DNA of 49,709 nucleotides from Candidatus Omnitrophota bacterium (GTDB taxonomy: Bacteria > Omnitrophota > Koll11 > Duberdicusellales > 4484-171): NCBI GenBank assembly GCA_030692055.1, contig JAUYCY010000152.1:1-49709 (forward strand), read 5' to 3'. Each line of letters begins with the position of its first letter. Positions within the stretch are counted from its first letter, which is position 1. This document shows, in pieces, positions 16,865 to 26,491 of the stretch. A program made the translations under genes and the position numbers. The notes below the pieces were generated by a model, which searched no databases, was not told the origin of the DNA, and was given only the letters and a program-made list of their open reading frames with translations.

Positions 16865-18436
16865 ATGCGCCAACAAACAACAATCATAATCGGTGCTGGG
16901 CCAGCAGGCCTAACCGCTGCATACGAACTGCTTAACAAAACTAATATTAAGCCGGTAATCTACGAGATGACCGAATATGTAGGCGGAATAGCTAGAACTG
17001 TTGAATATAAAGGCAATAAAATAGATATTGGCGGCCATCGGCTATTTTCCAAGTCTGACAAAGTTAACCAATGGTGGATAAACTTTCTTCCCTTACAAGG
17101 AGCCCCTTCGAAAGATCAAATAATCCTTAAGAAAAAAGCTATTATTTCCCGGAAGGCAGGCGCTCCCGACCCTGAAAAAACCGATAAGGTAATGCTGATT
17201 CGAAACCGCGTATCGCGGATATTATTTTTACGTAAATTATTCGACTATCCCCTCTCAATACATCTCAGTACATTTATAAAGTTAGGTATAGTGCGCACTT
17301 TAAAAATAGGCATAAGCTATTTCAGATATTATATGTTTCCCATAAAGAAGGAAAATAGCCTGGAAGATTTTTTCATCAATAGGTTTGGGAAAGAATTATA
17401 TGTAACATTTTTTAAAAAATATACACAGAAGGTGTGGGGTACTTCCTGCAGGAATCTTCCTCCTGATTGGGGTTATCAAAGAATAAAAAGCATCTCAATC
17501 TTTAAAATAATAACTGCAGCACTAAAGAAAATCTTTATCAAAAATAATAGTCTCTCTAATAAGGAAATTGAAGACAGCCTTATCGAACAATTTATGTATC
17601 CTAAGCTGGGGGTGGGACAATTATGGGAGGAAGTTGCCGAAGCCATCAAAAGAAAAGGAGGCGATATTTATCTAAAACATAAGGTAATAGACATAAGCGC
17701 CGAGAATGATAGGATAGTTGAACTCAAGGTAAAAGACGAATCGAGTGGAAACATCGAAACTAAACGGGCTGATTTTATTTTTTCTACTATGCCAGTTAAG
17801 GATCTGATTCAATGCCTTGGTGAACAGGTGTCTAAAGAGGTTAAGCAATTGGCTGACGCATTAGTTTATCGCGATTTTATAACAATTGGGTTGCTTTTAA
17901 AAAAAATGAAAATAAAAAATAACACCAAAATAAAGACAATAAATAATACGATACCTGACAATTGGATTTATATCCAAGAAAGAGACGTAAAACTTGGCCG
18001 GATACAAATATATAATAATTGGTCTCCCTACATGGTTCGGGACATAAATACGGTTTGGCTTGGCCTCGAATATTTCTGTAGTGAAGGAGATTCTCTGTGG
18101 AAGAAATCGGATACAGAAATAATCAAATACGGCATAAAAGAATCAGTCAAGCTTGGATTAATAGAAGAGGACGATGTTTTAGATAGCACAGTAATACGTT
18201 CTATGAAAACATATCCGGCCTACGATGGCGTTTACCGAAATTTCTGCATTATCAGAAATTTTACCGATAAATTTAACAATCTATTTATGATAGGTAGAAA
18301 CGGAATGCATAGATATAACAATATGGACCATTCGATGCTAACAGCGATGGCAGCTGTCGAGAATATTATTAACAATATAAAATCAAAAGATAATATTTGG
18401 GCAATTAATATTGAGCTAAAATATCATGAAAAATAG
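16865..18436 (+). CDS. NAD(P)/FAD-dependent oxidoreductase, UDP-galactopyranose mutase-like
   Basis: This 523-residue flavoprotein has an N-terminal dinucleotide-binding motif, GAGPAG (10-15), in [18 protein letters not shown]. The [26 protein letters not shown] block that follows is typical of amine-oxidase/UDP-galactopyranose-mutase-like enzymes, often found in sugar or lipid clusters. A C-terminal flavin-binding segment, [22 protein letters not shown], closes the fold. The substrate is unknown. It opens the six-gene plus-strand run of the radical SAM island, with a probable leaderless start. It may oxidise, reduce or isomerise a sugar or polyprenyl intermediate of the cluster; that is inference from position. 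Confidence 0.8.
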   Translation: MRQQTTIIIGAGPAGLTAAYELLNKTNIKPVIYEMTEYVGGIARTVEYKGNKIDIGGHRLFSKSDKVNQWWINFLPLQGAPSKDQIILKKKAIISRKAGAPDPEKTDKVMLIRNRVSRILFLRKLFDYPLSIHLSTFIKLGIVRTLKIGISYFRYYMFPIKKENSLEDFFINRFGKELYVTFFKKYTQKVWGTSCRNLPPDWGYQRIKSISIFKIITAALKKIFIKNNSLSNKEIEDSLIEQFMYPKLGVGQLWEEVAEAIKRKGGDIYLKHKVIDISAENDRIVELKVKDESSGNIETKRADFIFSTMPVKDLIQCLGEQVSKEVKQLADALVYRDFITIGLLLKKMKIKNNTKIKTINNTIPDNWIYIQERDVKLGRIQIYNNWSPYMVRDINTVWLGLEYFCSEGDSLWKKSDTEIIKYGIKESVKLGLIEEDDVLDSTVIRSMKTYPAYDGVYRNFCIIRNFTDKFNNLFMIGRNGMHRYNNMDHSMLTAMAAVENIINNIKSKDNIWAINIELKYHEK

Positions 18437-18448
18437 GAAATTATTGTA

Positions 18449-19603
18449 ATGGATGTAAAAGCAGCGAACCTTCTGGAACTGGAAAAAGAAAAGAAATCCG
18501 GCGCACTTACCTGCAAATCAAGGCCTATTATTATGTGGCTTGAGACCACTTCCCGCTGCAACCTCAAATGTATTATTTGCCCAAGGACTTACCTTCCTTT
18601 CTTTAAAGGAAAAAATTTAAGCGCCGATGTTTTTGAAGTAGTGAAGAATAATTCTTTCCCTTACTTGAAAAAAGTTTATTTGCATTGTTTCGGTGAACCG
18701 ATGCTTACGAATAGTTTTGAATATATTCTTGAAGAAGCAATCAAAAACAATATAGATGTTTCTTTCGCTACTAATGGAATGTTTTTAACAGAGAGGTTGA
18801 TACGGAAATTTCTTGAGCACGATATAAGTTTTTCGATTTCTTTAGACGGGGCACGCGAAGAAACTGTAAAAAAGATTAGAAGAGGTGTAAATTTTAATAG
18901 GATTATCGCTAATATTAAAATGTGGAATGAGTTAAAAGAAACGGAATATAAGACCTCAAGAGCTTCTATATCGCTACTATGTGTAGCCTTGAGGAGCAAC
19001 ATCGAAGAACTCCCAGAACTGATAGTTTTGGCAAATAATCTAAATATTTATGATGTCCACATTAGACAATTTAGGTTATCAATCCAGTCTTTTTCGGTAT
19101 GGAAAGAATCTTTAGGGCGACATAAAAAGCTGGCAAATAGATACTTCCTGGAGGCAAAAAATAAAGCGAAGCAGCTCGGTATAAATTTACATGTTAACTT
19201 CTATGATATTAAAGATAGCAAAACCCCAAAAATATTTTATAAAGCAAAAAATCCTGGGCATCGGTTTTGCCAAAAATGCTTTACCCCTTGGGAAAAAATA
19301 ATCATACGAACCAATGGCGACATTACTCCATGTTGTGGTTCGGGAGAAATAATGGGGAATATCAAAAAGGATGATTTTGAGAAGATTTGGAATGGAAAAA
19401 AATATCAAAATTTTCGGCGGCGCATAAATACAAATTTCCCGCCGTTAGATTGCAGAAATTGCGTTCAGGCTACCGGTATAACTGGAGGCAATCCTGAAGA
19501 CGCAAAATACTCAGAACCCTTAAGCCATTCCATCATTTATTTTTTTGAGCACAAGCTAAAGTTGACGAGATATATAAATAGTTATCTAAAAGATTATTTA
19601 TAG
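18449..19603 (+). CDS. Radical SAM protein with SPASM-type C-terminus (1)
   Basis: The 384-residue enzyme has the CX3CX2C cluster motif at C37, C41 and C44 (SRCNLKCIICPRT). A SAM-binding stretch follows (HCFGEPMLTNS, then FSISLDGAREETVKKIR). The C-terminal part has further cysteines (CQKCFTPWEK, ITPCCGSGEIMGNI, DCRNCVQATG) of the SPASM type, which carry auxiliary Fe-S clusters. The DGDITPCC-like block (NGDITPCC) and the IWNGKKYQNFR block are standard for the group. It starts 12 bases after the flavoprotein gene, so they are likely co-transcribed. The reaction is unknown: SPASM enzymes modify peptides, sugars or alcohols, and no precursor peptide is seen. Confidence 0.88.
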   Translation: MDVKAANLLELEKEKKSGALTCKSRPIIMWLETTSRCNLKCIICPRTYLPFFKGKNLSADVFEVVKNNSFPYLKKVYLHCFGEPMLTNSFEYILEEAIKNNIDVSFATNGMFLTERLIRKFLEHDISFSISLDGAREETVKKIRRGVNFNRIIANIKMWNELKETEYKTSRASISLLCVALRSNIEELPELIVLANNLNIYDVHIRQFRLSIQSFSVWKESLGRHKKLANRYFLEAKNKAKQLGINLHVNFYDIKDSKTPKIFYKAKNPGHRFCQKCFTPWEKIIIRTNGDITPCCGSGEIMGNIKKDDFEKIWNGKKYQNFRRRINTNFPPLDCRNCVQATGITGGNPEDAKYSEPLSHSIIYFFEHKLKLTRYINSYLKDYL

Positions 19604-19745
19604 AATACTCTACGCGACTATGATGGTTTACTCACTTATTCTTGAGAGACACAAAACCATTCTCGGTGCCGGCAATACAAAAAAGTTTTAATAGCTATCC
19701 AGTATTTCGTCAGCACTGCATGTACACAGTTTGAAAAAAAGTTAC

Positions 19746-21152
19746 ATGGATATTTTACTTATTAACTCAAAGGTTATTACTCAACATATCTTTGATAAGA
19801 TACCACCAATTGGTCTTGTTTCGATCGGCAACATACTCGAGCAACACGGTTTTTCCGTAAAAATTTTAGACCTAGATATTCTCCATCGTAATTTTCACCT
19901 TTATCACGCCATCAAAAATTTATCTCCTAAAATAGTAGGCATCAGTGGAACTTCACATTCCCGTTTCGAAAGCTTTCGTATTGCAAAAATAGCCAAACAG
20001 GTTTCATCATCTATTCATACTGTTTACGGTGGCTGTCATGCCACTTTTACGGCGAAAGATACCCTTTCTCGCATTCCCAATATCGATTATATTGTTCGCG
20101 GCGAAGGAGAGATAACATTTCTTGAGCTGGCACAATACCTTCTTTGCGGGGATGGTAATATAGAAAGGATAAATGGAATCAGTTTTCGAAAAGAAAAAAC
20201 AATTACTTGCAATCCAGATCGTGAGCGTATTTCTAATCTCGATACATTGTCTTTTTCACGGCACTTAATCGATATGGCTCGCTATCAGTTGAAACTTGAT
20301 TTCCTGAATCTACCAGCTATTTCAATCTTAACATCACGAGGTTGTCCATGGAATTGTTCATTTTGTTCTGCAAGCGCCATGTTTAGTTACCATTGTACCA
20401 CGCGATCCGCTAAACATATTGTGAATGAAATAGAATATTGTCAAAATACTTTCTTAATAAAAGGAGTTAGATTCCAGGATAGTACACTGACGTTAAATCG
20501 CAGCCACATCGAAGCCCTCATTCAGGAAATGAAACACCGCGAAATCCGCATACCTTGGGCGTGCTCAATCCGCGTTGATGCTGTCGATCAAAAACTTTTA
20601 CTAGAAATGCGAGAAGCCGGTTGTTATTATGTTTCCTTCGCTATGGAATCAGCTAGTGAAAAAGTTCTACGTCTCATGGACAAAAAGATTACTAAAGAAC
20701 AGGTAGTAAATGTTCTCCGGGAATGCCGCAATGCCGGCCTAAAAACAAAAGTTTTTTTCTCTTTTGGACATATCGGTGAAACGTGGAAAGATACGGAAGA
20801 AACGTTTCGCTTTATAGATCAATATATCCATCTGATCAATCTTCCTGCTATCAGTTTAGGAATTTTGATTTATCCTGGTACTTATGTTGAACAATATGCA
20901 CTTAAGAATAATTTGCTACCGGAAGGCTTTTCTTGGTCTACCCCGATCACAAGGAATGACAAGAATTTTGTTCTTTGGGATAATGTGCCAAAATTATTGC
21001 AACCATTATGGTCTCGCCGCGAACTAAAGCAATGCTACTATCGTATTATTTTTGATGAGTTAAAAAGCGTACGGAGAATTAAAAGACGTCTTCGTGAAAT
21101 TAGTTCTTGGCAGGATGTTTTGAAGAAAGCGACCTCTTTGATCGCTCCGTAA
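19746..21152 (+). CDS. B12-binding-domain radical SAM protein (1)
   Basis: The 468-residue protein starts at the ATG at 19746 (MDILLINSK); a TTG at 19731 is possible. The N-terminal ~160 residues have the Rossmann-like cobalamin-binding layout (PPIGLVSIGNILEQHGFSV, IVGISGTSHSRF, VYGGCHATF, DYIVRGEGE) without the DxHxxG histidine, as is common in this class. The radical SAM motif RGCPWNCSFC gives C200, C204 and C207. Such proteins methylate or rearrange unactivated carbons in lipid, bacteriochlorophyll and antibiotic pathways. A 140-base gap separates it from the previous gene. The substrate is unknown. Confidence 0.88.
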   Translation: MDILLINSKVITQHIFDKIPPIGLVSIGNILEQHGFSVKILDLDILHRNFHLYHAIKNLSPKIVGISGTSHSRFESFRIAKIAKQVSSSIHTVYGGCHATFTAKDTLSRIPNIDYIVRGEGEITFLELAQYLLCGDGNIERINGISFRKEKTITCNPDRERISNLDTLSFSRHLIDMARYQLKLDFLNLPAISILTSRGCPWNCSFCSASAMFSYHCTTRSAKHIVNEIEYCQNTFLIKGVRFQDSTLTLNRSHIEALIQEMKHREIRIPWACSIRVDAVDQKLLLEMREAGCYYVSFAMESASEKVLRLMDKKITKEQVVNVLRECRNAGLKTKVFFSFGHIGETWKDTEETFRFIDQYIHLINLPAISLGILIYPGTYVEQYALKNNLLPEGFSWSTPITRNDKNFVLWDNVPKLLQPLWSRRELKQCYYRIIFDELKSVRRIKRRLREISSWQDVLKKATSLIAP

Positions 21153-21211
21153 ACAAGTTTTTTGGAGTGTTCCCTGGGGAAAGAATACCCTGATAATGTG
21201 TATAATTGAAA

Positions 21212-21991
21212 ATGTATAAATTTGATGAAAAAAGAAGAGATATTAATAAACAGCTTGGTATCAGTTTATCTAAAACATATCCCACGGATTTTTATCCAGA
21301 TATATTACGCACTGCTTTGCTTAAATCCCTCATAGGTTATCTAAGAAAATATACGGGCAGCTTAAGTGGAAAAAAAATAGCATTCATTGGCGGGGGTATC
21401 GGTAGAGAAATAATTAATCTAAAATCATCTGAGTCATTTTATGCAGTAAATGTTGATATCAACTTTCAACTTCTTGAAATTGCCAACAACCACTATAAAA
21501 ATAATAACCTTCAGTGTACCTGTGTAGTCGCGGATGGTATGCAGTTACCTCTGAAAGATAATGCCTTTGATCTAATTGTTTTGTATGAATCCTTGCACCA
21601 TATGGATGATTTAGCGCTGTGTCTGGAAGAATCATTCAGGGTAGGGAAAACTGTCTGTATCGTGGACAGGAGAAAGTGCTTCGTATCAAAGCTGGGAAAA
21701 TACTTAGGGTTAATTATACCAGAAATAGATGGTTTTTATGCTCACGAACTTGATATACATTGGTTTAATAATTGGGTAAAAACACATAAGAATCTCCACA
21801 CCACACACATTAAGCGCCACTTTCTTTATCTTTTGGTCATAAACAAAATAATTCACAGTTATCTTATCCGTTTTAAATTTATATGTTATCTCGATATAAT
21901 CTGCGTTAGAATAATAAATGTGCTTCTTGGATTTATCGGTAATGGTATTATTGTGGTAGCTAAAAAAAATGATAAGTCGGATTCTCGATGA
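21212..21991 (+). CDS. Class I SAM-dependent methyltransferase (1)
   Basis: The 259-residue protein has the glycine-rich SAM-binding motif IAFIGGGIGREIIN (motif I) and an acidic strand end, VNVDINFQ. Motif II/III is VVADGMQLPLKDNAFDLIVLYESLHHMDD, typical of Methyltransf_11-type enzymes. The C-terminal third is rich in aromatic and hydrophobic residues (FLYLLVINKIIHSYLIRFKFICYLDIICVRIINVLLGFIGNGIIVVAK), which suggests a membrane-associated or lipid-linked substrate. The ATG at 21212 is preferred to the TTG at 21206. Its stop overlaps the next start (ATGA), so it is coupled to the downstream radical SAM gene. Confidence 0.85.
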   Translation: MYKFDEKRRDINKQLGISLSKTYPTDFYPDILRTALLKSLIGYLRKYTGSLSGKKIAFIGGGIGREIINLKSSESFYAVNVDINFQLLEIANNHYKNNNLQCTCVVADGMQLPLKDNAFDLIVLYESLHHMDDLALCLEESFRVGKTVCIVDRRKCFVSKLGKYLGLIIPEIDGFYAHELDIHWFNNWVKTHKNLHTTHIKRHFLYLLVINKIIHSYLIRFKFICYLDIICVRIINVLLGFIGNGIIVVAKKNDKSDSR

Positions 21992-23100
21992 AAACTAAAT
22001 TCTTACGTTATGCTCTAACAGTAGCGAAAAATGATTTTTTAATTTCAATCGGCAAACACTTCCAGCAATGTCTTAATCTTCCATATCTTATCTACTTCTC
22101 TGTAACCTATCGCTGTAATGCCCGCTGTATTACCTGCCTAAGATGGAAAAATATAATCGACGACAAAGAACTTTCTTATGATGAATGCAAGAATGTCATT
22201 CTTGAGCTTTCTCAATGGCTTGGCTCATGTAATATCTCATTTACCGGAGGAGAACCGTTTGTCAAAGAAAATTTTTATGATTTGTTAACTTATACTAATT
22301 CATTGCAATTATGCACTAATGTTAGCACTAATGGCATAGTCTTTGACACAGAAACCTGCGAGCGTGTATTGCAAACTAACGTAGATTCTCTTATCTTTTC
22401 TTTAAACAGTGTTGAACCGTCTCTACATAACTACTACAAAGGAACTGAGGGACTGCACCAGCGGATAGTTTCGACAATAAAATATTTCAAACAAAAGAAA
22501 TATCCTCCCCGTGTTGGTGTACTTTGCCTAATCACTAAAGACACCTATAAATATCTGGATGAATTTGTGCGCTGGACTCGAAATCTGGGTATTGACAGTA
22601 TAGACTTTCAGCCTATTCTAGATATTCACCCTCCGGAACTGGTGTTCGAAACACCACTCTCAGAAAAATTGTTTTCTATGCCAATGGCACGGATAGATGA
22701 CCTCATAGAACTTGATCGTCAGATTGAACTATTGATTCAGTACAAAAAAGAAGGTTATCCCATTGTTATGCCCGTTAAAGACCTGCAAATGATAAAGGCT
22801 TTTTTCCGTGGGCTAAACCAATTGCCTTCTAAGCGCCATTGCACTGTTGGCTTCCGTAACCTCTATATTGCTCACACCGGCGATGTCCAGTTATGCCCAT
22901 GGTTTCCGCCTATCGGAAATGTGCGGCAAGATTCGCTCAATAATTTATGGTTTTCAAAAATAGCTGCACACCAACGACTGGAAATACTTGCTTGCGAGAA
23001 GCCCTGCCTTGCCGGATGCATGCGGAAATATAGCCTAACAGAGAAACTAATGCATTTCTTGCTCTTTGTAAAAAAAAATAGGCATAAAAACAATGAATAG
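21988..23100 (+). CDS. Radical SAM protein, tandem paralogue A
   Basis: The 370-residue enzyme has CX3CX2C at C43, C47 and C50 (TYRCNARCITC), then FTGGEPFVKENF. The C-terminal cysteine set is in the block CTVGFRNLYI, DVQLCPWFPPIGN, CEKPCLAGC, a SPASM/twitch-like auxiliary cluster region. The motif cysteines sit at the same positions as in the following gene, and both share the N-terminal YAL.V.KN start, the SLNS/SINS block and the PC..GC-type end. The two therefore arose by tandem duplication. Its start overlaps the methyltransferase stop by four bases. No known enzyme is clearly matched. Confidence 0.87.
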   Translation: MKTKFLRYALTVAKNDFLISIGKHFQQCLNLPYLIYFSVTYRCNARCITCLRWKNIIDDKELSYDECKNVILELSQWLGSCNISFTGGEPFVKENFYDLLTYTNSLQLCTNVSTNGIVFDTETCERVLQTNVDSLIFSLNSVEPSLHNYYKGTEGLHQRIVSTIKYFKQKKYPPRVGVLCLITKDTYKYLDEFVRWTRNLGIDSIDFQPILDIHPPELVFETPLSEKLFSMPMARIDDLIELDRQIELLIQYKKEGYPIVMPVKDLQMIKAFFRGLNQLPSKRHCTVGFRNLYIAHTGDVQLCPWFPPIGNVRQDSLNNLWFSKIAAHQRLEILACEKPCLAGCMRKYSLTEKLMHFLLFVKKNRHKNNE

Positions 23101-24190
23101 AAAAATCATTCCCTATGCTCTTTCGGTTCTTAAAAATGAACTGTTTCTAAAATACGCCTTTTTCACAAAACACTGCATCAACCCACCATATATCGTATCT
23201 TTTGTTGTTACTGAGCGCTGTAATGCTCGCTGCACAACCTGTGACCTATGGAAAAACCTAGATGCCTCTCAAGAATTATCTACACAGGAATACAAAGATA
23301 TGCTTTATAAGCTACATACCTTTACGCCTAACTGCGCAATTAACTTTACTGGAGGTGAACCGTTTGCAAGAGAAGATTTCTGTGAAATACTAGAATACGC
23401 AAGCAATCTTGGCTTCTACACTACCGTTATCTCTAACGGCCTCGCCTTTGATTTAAGCAGCTACGACCGTATCTTAAAAACCGGGATAGATTATATAAAC
23501 TTTTCCATAAACAGCCTTGACCCTGGCGTTCATGATTCTTACAAAGGGATTCCCGGTCTACATGAAAAAATTATTTCGGCTACCAAATACATCAAAGAGA
23601 AAAATAAAAAGGTACGGATTTGTTTTTCACCTGTTATCACAAAAGATAATTATAAAATGTTGAATGATTTTGTTTCTTGGGCAATTGAGACCGGGGCAGA
23701 TATCATTGACTTTATACCTATCCTCTCCAGCTTCGGCCATAATGTAAGAGTTGACGGACCGGTGATCGCATCTAGTTCCAACTGCTTGTTACAACTAGAT
23801 GATATTCAAGAATTAGACCGGCAATTGGATTTACTTATTGAGAAAAAAAGACGAGGTTTTCCTATAGCTACACCGGTATATTATTTACAAAGGATGAAAT
23901 TATACTACCGTAGCTCAGAACGCATACCTCCAAAGAAGATTTGTCAGATTGGTTTTAGAAATCTGTATATGTTACCTAACGGGGATGTAAAGTTATGCTA
24001 TTATTTCCCCGTAATCGGCAACGCAAAAACAAATAATATCAAAGATATCTGGTTTGGAAAAGAAGCGCAACAACAAAGAATAAGAATACTAAACTGTAAG
24101 CTGCCATGTATGTGCTCTGCCTTCCGAGATTATAGTCTTTGCGATAAACTTAGTATATTTTGGATGAGGTCTGGATTACGAGGTACGTAA
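23093..24190 (+). CDS. Radical SAM protein, tandem paralogue B
   Basis: The 365-residue paralogue has CX3CX2C at C43, C47 and C50 (TERCNARCTTC) and FTGGEPFAREDF. The C-terminal cysteines are in CQIGFRNLYM, DVKLCYYFPVIGN and CKLPCMCSAF. It overlaps the preceding gene by eight bases, so the pair is co-translated. The middle segment differs most from paralogue A (SSFGHNVRVDGPVIASSSN against DIHPPELVFETPLSEK), which may reflect different substrates or sequential steps. It ends the plus-strand run; the MITE-like element at 24242-24337 follows. Confidence 0.87.
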   Translation: MNRKIIPYALSVLKNELFLKYAFFTKHCINPPYIVSFVVTERCNARCTTCDLWKNLDASQELSTQEYKDMLYKLHTFTPNCAINFTGGEPFAREDFCEILEYASNLGFYTTVISNGLAFDLSSYDRILKTGIDYINFSINSLDPGVHDSYKGIPGLHEKIISATKYIKEKNKKVRICFSPVITKDNYKMLNDFVSWAIETGADIIDFIPILSSFGHNVRVDGPVIASSSNCLLQLDDIQELDRQLDLLIEKKRRGFPIATPVYYLQRMKLYYRSSERIPPKKICQIGFRNLYMLPNGDVKLCYYFPVIGNAKTNNIKDIWFGKEAQQQRIRILNCKLPCMCSAFRDYSLCDKLSIFWMRSGLRGT

Positions 24191-24241
24191 ATCACCTTTT
24201 AAAAGACTACGTCAGACCTAAAAATAGTGGAATTCCAGTAA

Positions 24242-24337
24242 ACCCCGTTAGAAAGCTCGGGTGGGGCTTTAAACCCCACCCTCGCGATATGTTTCTCACC
24301 CCAGCCCACAGGGTCGGGGCTTTCTTTCTAACGGGGT
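24242..24337. repeat. 96-bp MITE-like element with terminal inverted repeats, copy 2
   Basis: The perfect 14-bp inverted termini ACCCCGTTAGAAAG (24242-24255) and CTTTCTAACGGGGT (24324-24337) are the same as in copy 1 at 9497-9590. The interior matches the reverse complement of copy 1 except for a few bases and a small GC-rich hairpin whose arms are swapped (GCCCACAGGG here, CCCTGTGGGC there). It lies between two convergent genes, where a bidirectional terminator would be useful. Confidence 0.75.
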
Positions 24338-24375
24338 AAAGGTAGGCAGAAAATAAAAGACAGATACTTAATAAT

Positions 24376-25551
24376 TTAAATTTTTCCTTTAGCTAGGTTG
24401 CTCAAGAATTCTTTATAAATGGATTTTAATTTCTCCAGATAATCTTTATCATAGACTATTACTTCTTTAGCTATTCGTTCACAATAGCCGCACTCCGCAC
24501 AGCCTTGAAAAGTACAATCCTGTTCGATAAACTTTTTAATAAAACCGTCTAATTTACGATTATCAATATAAATCTTTAGATCCCGCATCAAAAAGTCCAG
24601 TTTTGCTATGGCTAACATATTTGATTCCAGGGGGTGAAAAAAATATTTTAATTTCAGTAAGAGGTTTTTCTGGGCAGATTGTGGTGGCCTACCGTAAAAT
24701 AGCGGCAGAAGCTCAAATAAATTTCCTTCGAAATGTCTCTTGCTATAACTTACAGCAATTTTAATTAACTGTTCCGTTGAGCATCTGCGGTCTACTAGTT
24801 TTATTCCATCTATGCCTATTTCCTCATAAAAATGTAAATCTTCAGGCCTAATCCAACTGGAAGAAATAAATTTGGCAGGTTCCGATAATCGTAGGTATTT
24901 ACAAAAAATTGAACAATAATCTATACTCAAGCCAGCCCTATGCGAATACTTAGATTGTGAAGCATGAGCATTACTTAAAGCATGATAGCCTATCAGAGGG
25001 CAATTGTATAGACAACTTGTATTGCCGATTAGTTTGAGCCGACAGGTAGTATGTTTTCTTATTTGCTTTAAAAGACTAAAATTTCTATTTACGATAGTCT
25101 GCAAAAGTGTAATCTCATCCGCCCCAATATCCTGCCAAAATAACGCTTTTTCTATAGAATCAATTCCGGCAAAGACTGATATACAGATTTCCAGTTTTGG
25201 ATATTTATCTTTTATCAGCTGCAACAAATAAGGGATAGTTATGGTAACCTTATCTACGCCGATTTCTGTAAGCCACCGCAACAACGAATATATATTTGCT
25301 CTGCCGGTGCGGGTAAACTCCTCGGAATTTAAACACGGTGAATTCAGTATGTAATTAAATTTTATCCCTGCCGCGTGTAGCATTTTTATATGTGTGGCTA
25401 CTTGTCTCCTATTTACATAAGGCAAAATATATGCCGGCCTGCCCCCTCCTATAAAATCAATAGCCATTTTGCCATAAGCTTCTTTGATGCCCAAAGATTT
25501 ATATGACGCAATGAGCTGATTATCCCAATTTGTTGGAGCAATAAGTTCCAT
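24376..25551 (-). CDS. Peptidase U32-like Fe-S protein
   Basis: The 391-residue protein starts MELIAPTNWD, like the ELxAP opening of the U32 family. The typical cysteine cluster region is IGNTSCLYNCPLIGYHALSN, followed by DYCSIFCKYLR, and further cysteines come near the end (CTFQGCAECGYCERIA). U32-type proteins such as UbiU/UbiV and RlhA bind a 4Fe-4S cluster and act in O2-independent hydroxylation, and some are annotated as collagenases. Here the context of radical SAM and methyltransferase genes suggests a redox or hydroxylation step rather than proteolysis; that is inference. GGGAGA precedes the ATG at 25551. Confidence 0.72.
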   Translation of the reverse strand: MELIAPTNWDNQLIASYKSLGIKEAYGKMAIDFIGGGRPAYILPYVNRRQVATHIKMLHAAGIKFNYILNSPCLNSEEFTRTGRANIYSLLRWLTEIGVDKVTITIPYLLQLIKDKYPKLEICISVFAGIDSIEKALFWQDIGADEITLLQTIVNRNFSLLKQIRKHTTCRLKLIGNTSCLYNCPLIGYHALSNAHASQSKYSHRAGLSIDYCSIFCKYLRLSEPAKFISSSWIRPEDLHFYEEIGIDGIKLVDRRCSTEQLIKIAVSYSKRHFEGNLFELLPLFYGRPPQSAQKNLLLKLKYFFHPLESNMLAIAKLDFLMRDLKIYIDNRKLDGFIKKFIEQDCTFQGCAECGYCERIAKEVIVYDKDYLEKLKSIYKEFLSNLAKGKI

Positions 25552-25688
25552 ATCTGTCTCCCCTATTAGCTAATAAATGCAGTAATTTTTAGCTACAATA
25601 AAAGATTTGCTTTTAGTTTATGCAACAAATTATATCATACTTTTCCCTGGTAACAATAACTTAATAATTCAGGTTGCAGGATAAAAAA

Positions 25689-25716
25689 TTGATAAAAGCT
25701 TTATTTCTTATATAAT
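25689..25716 (+). promoter_or_regulatory. Promoter giving a second probable leaderless mRNA
   Basis: TTGATA (25689-25694), 16 bases, TATAAT (25711-25716). The ATG of the methyltransferase gene is at 25723, six bases after the -10 box, which leaves no room for a leader or ribosome binding site. Confidence 0.65.
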
Positions 25717-25722
25717 AAACTT

Positions 25723-26460
25723 ATGGCGGAAACCAACAGCGTAAAGCGGATATGGATAAATATAAACAGTTGGAAAAATAGTATATTTAGGTCTATTGAC
25801 TTTCTTCTCGCGATATTTTTCTTTCCCAGCTATTTTAAAATCATCGGACTTTTTTCTGCTCCCGGCTTACATGCGGTTGCAGAAAAATTTTTTCTTTATG
25901 GTATTGCAAAAGGAATTTCAGCCGAAGGAGATGTACTCGAAATCGGCTCTTACGAAGGGGCTTCCTCTCTCTTGTTGGCATTAGGAAACAAGGCGTCTCG
26001 CAAAAAAGCCAAGGTGTGGCTCATTGAACCATTTCCGCTTCCCAACAAAGAAACATTCATAAATATTTTTACCTCTTTCGGTGTTCAAGAAAATATTATT
26101 CTTATAAATAAAACTAGTGCCGAAGCCGCAAAAGAAGCTAAAGTAATATTTAGATTTATCTTCATTGATGGGAACCACGAGTATGAATATGTCAGAAACG
26201 ATATTTCAAACTGGGGAAGACATCTTGCCAGTGGTGGCATAATTGCGCTTCATAACAGAAGATACCCTGGGGTTGCTAAGGCAGCCAGTGAATTAATTTT
26301 CAATTCGGATAGATTCAAAGTCTTAGGTATTATAGCAGAAACTTTATATGCCACCAAAGGAGACTTCAAAGATCAACGTTTGATTTCTCGTTTCAAAAGA
26401 TTAGAAAAAACAAGACAAAAATGCATCACCTTTGCAAGAAAAATAGGCGTATCCGTTTAA
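25723..26460 (+). CDS. Class I SAM-dependent methyltransferase (2), Methyltransf_24-like
   Basis: The 245-residue protein has the motif GDVLEIGSYEGASSLLLAL (SAM binding), then VWLIEPFP and FIFIDGNHEYEYVRNDISNW, and GGIIALHNRRYPGVAKA. The last corresponds to GGxxxxHD in Methyltransf_24 enzymes that act on sugars or related metabolites. The usual HD is HN here. An N-terminal hydrophobic segment (about residues 17-45) may anchor it to the membrane. It is the only plus-strand gene between two minus-strand blocks and has its own strong promoter. The substrate is unknown. Confidence 0.82.
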   Translation: MAETNSVKRIWININSWKNSIFRSIDFLLAIFFFPSYFKIIGLFSAPGLHAVAEKFFLYGIAKGISAEGDVLEIGSYEGASSLLLALGNKASRKKAKVWLIEPFPLPNKETFINIFTSFGVQENIILINKTSAEAAKEAKVIFRFIFIDGNHEYEYVRNDISNWGRHLASGGIIALHNRRYPGVAKAASELIFNSDRFKVLGIIAETLYATKGDFKDQRLISRFKRLEKTRQKCITFARKIGVSV

Positions 26461-26491
26461 GCTACTAAAAAGTTTAAAAAAATTAGGGTGG

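Noticed and set aside
19620..19691. 23-residue open frame (starts MMVYSLILERHK) between two radical SAM genes, considered as a precursor peptide
   Set aside because: It has no ribosome binding site and lacks a Gly-Gly or cysteine-rich core, and nothing similar occurs near the other radical SAM genes.
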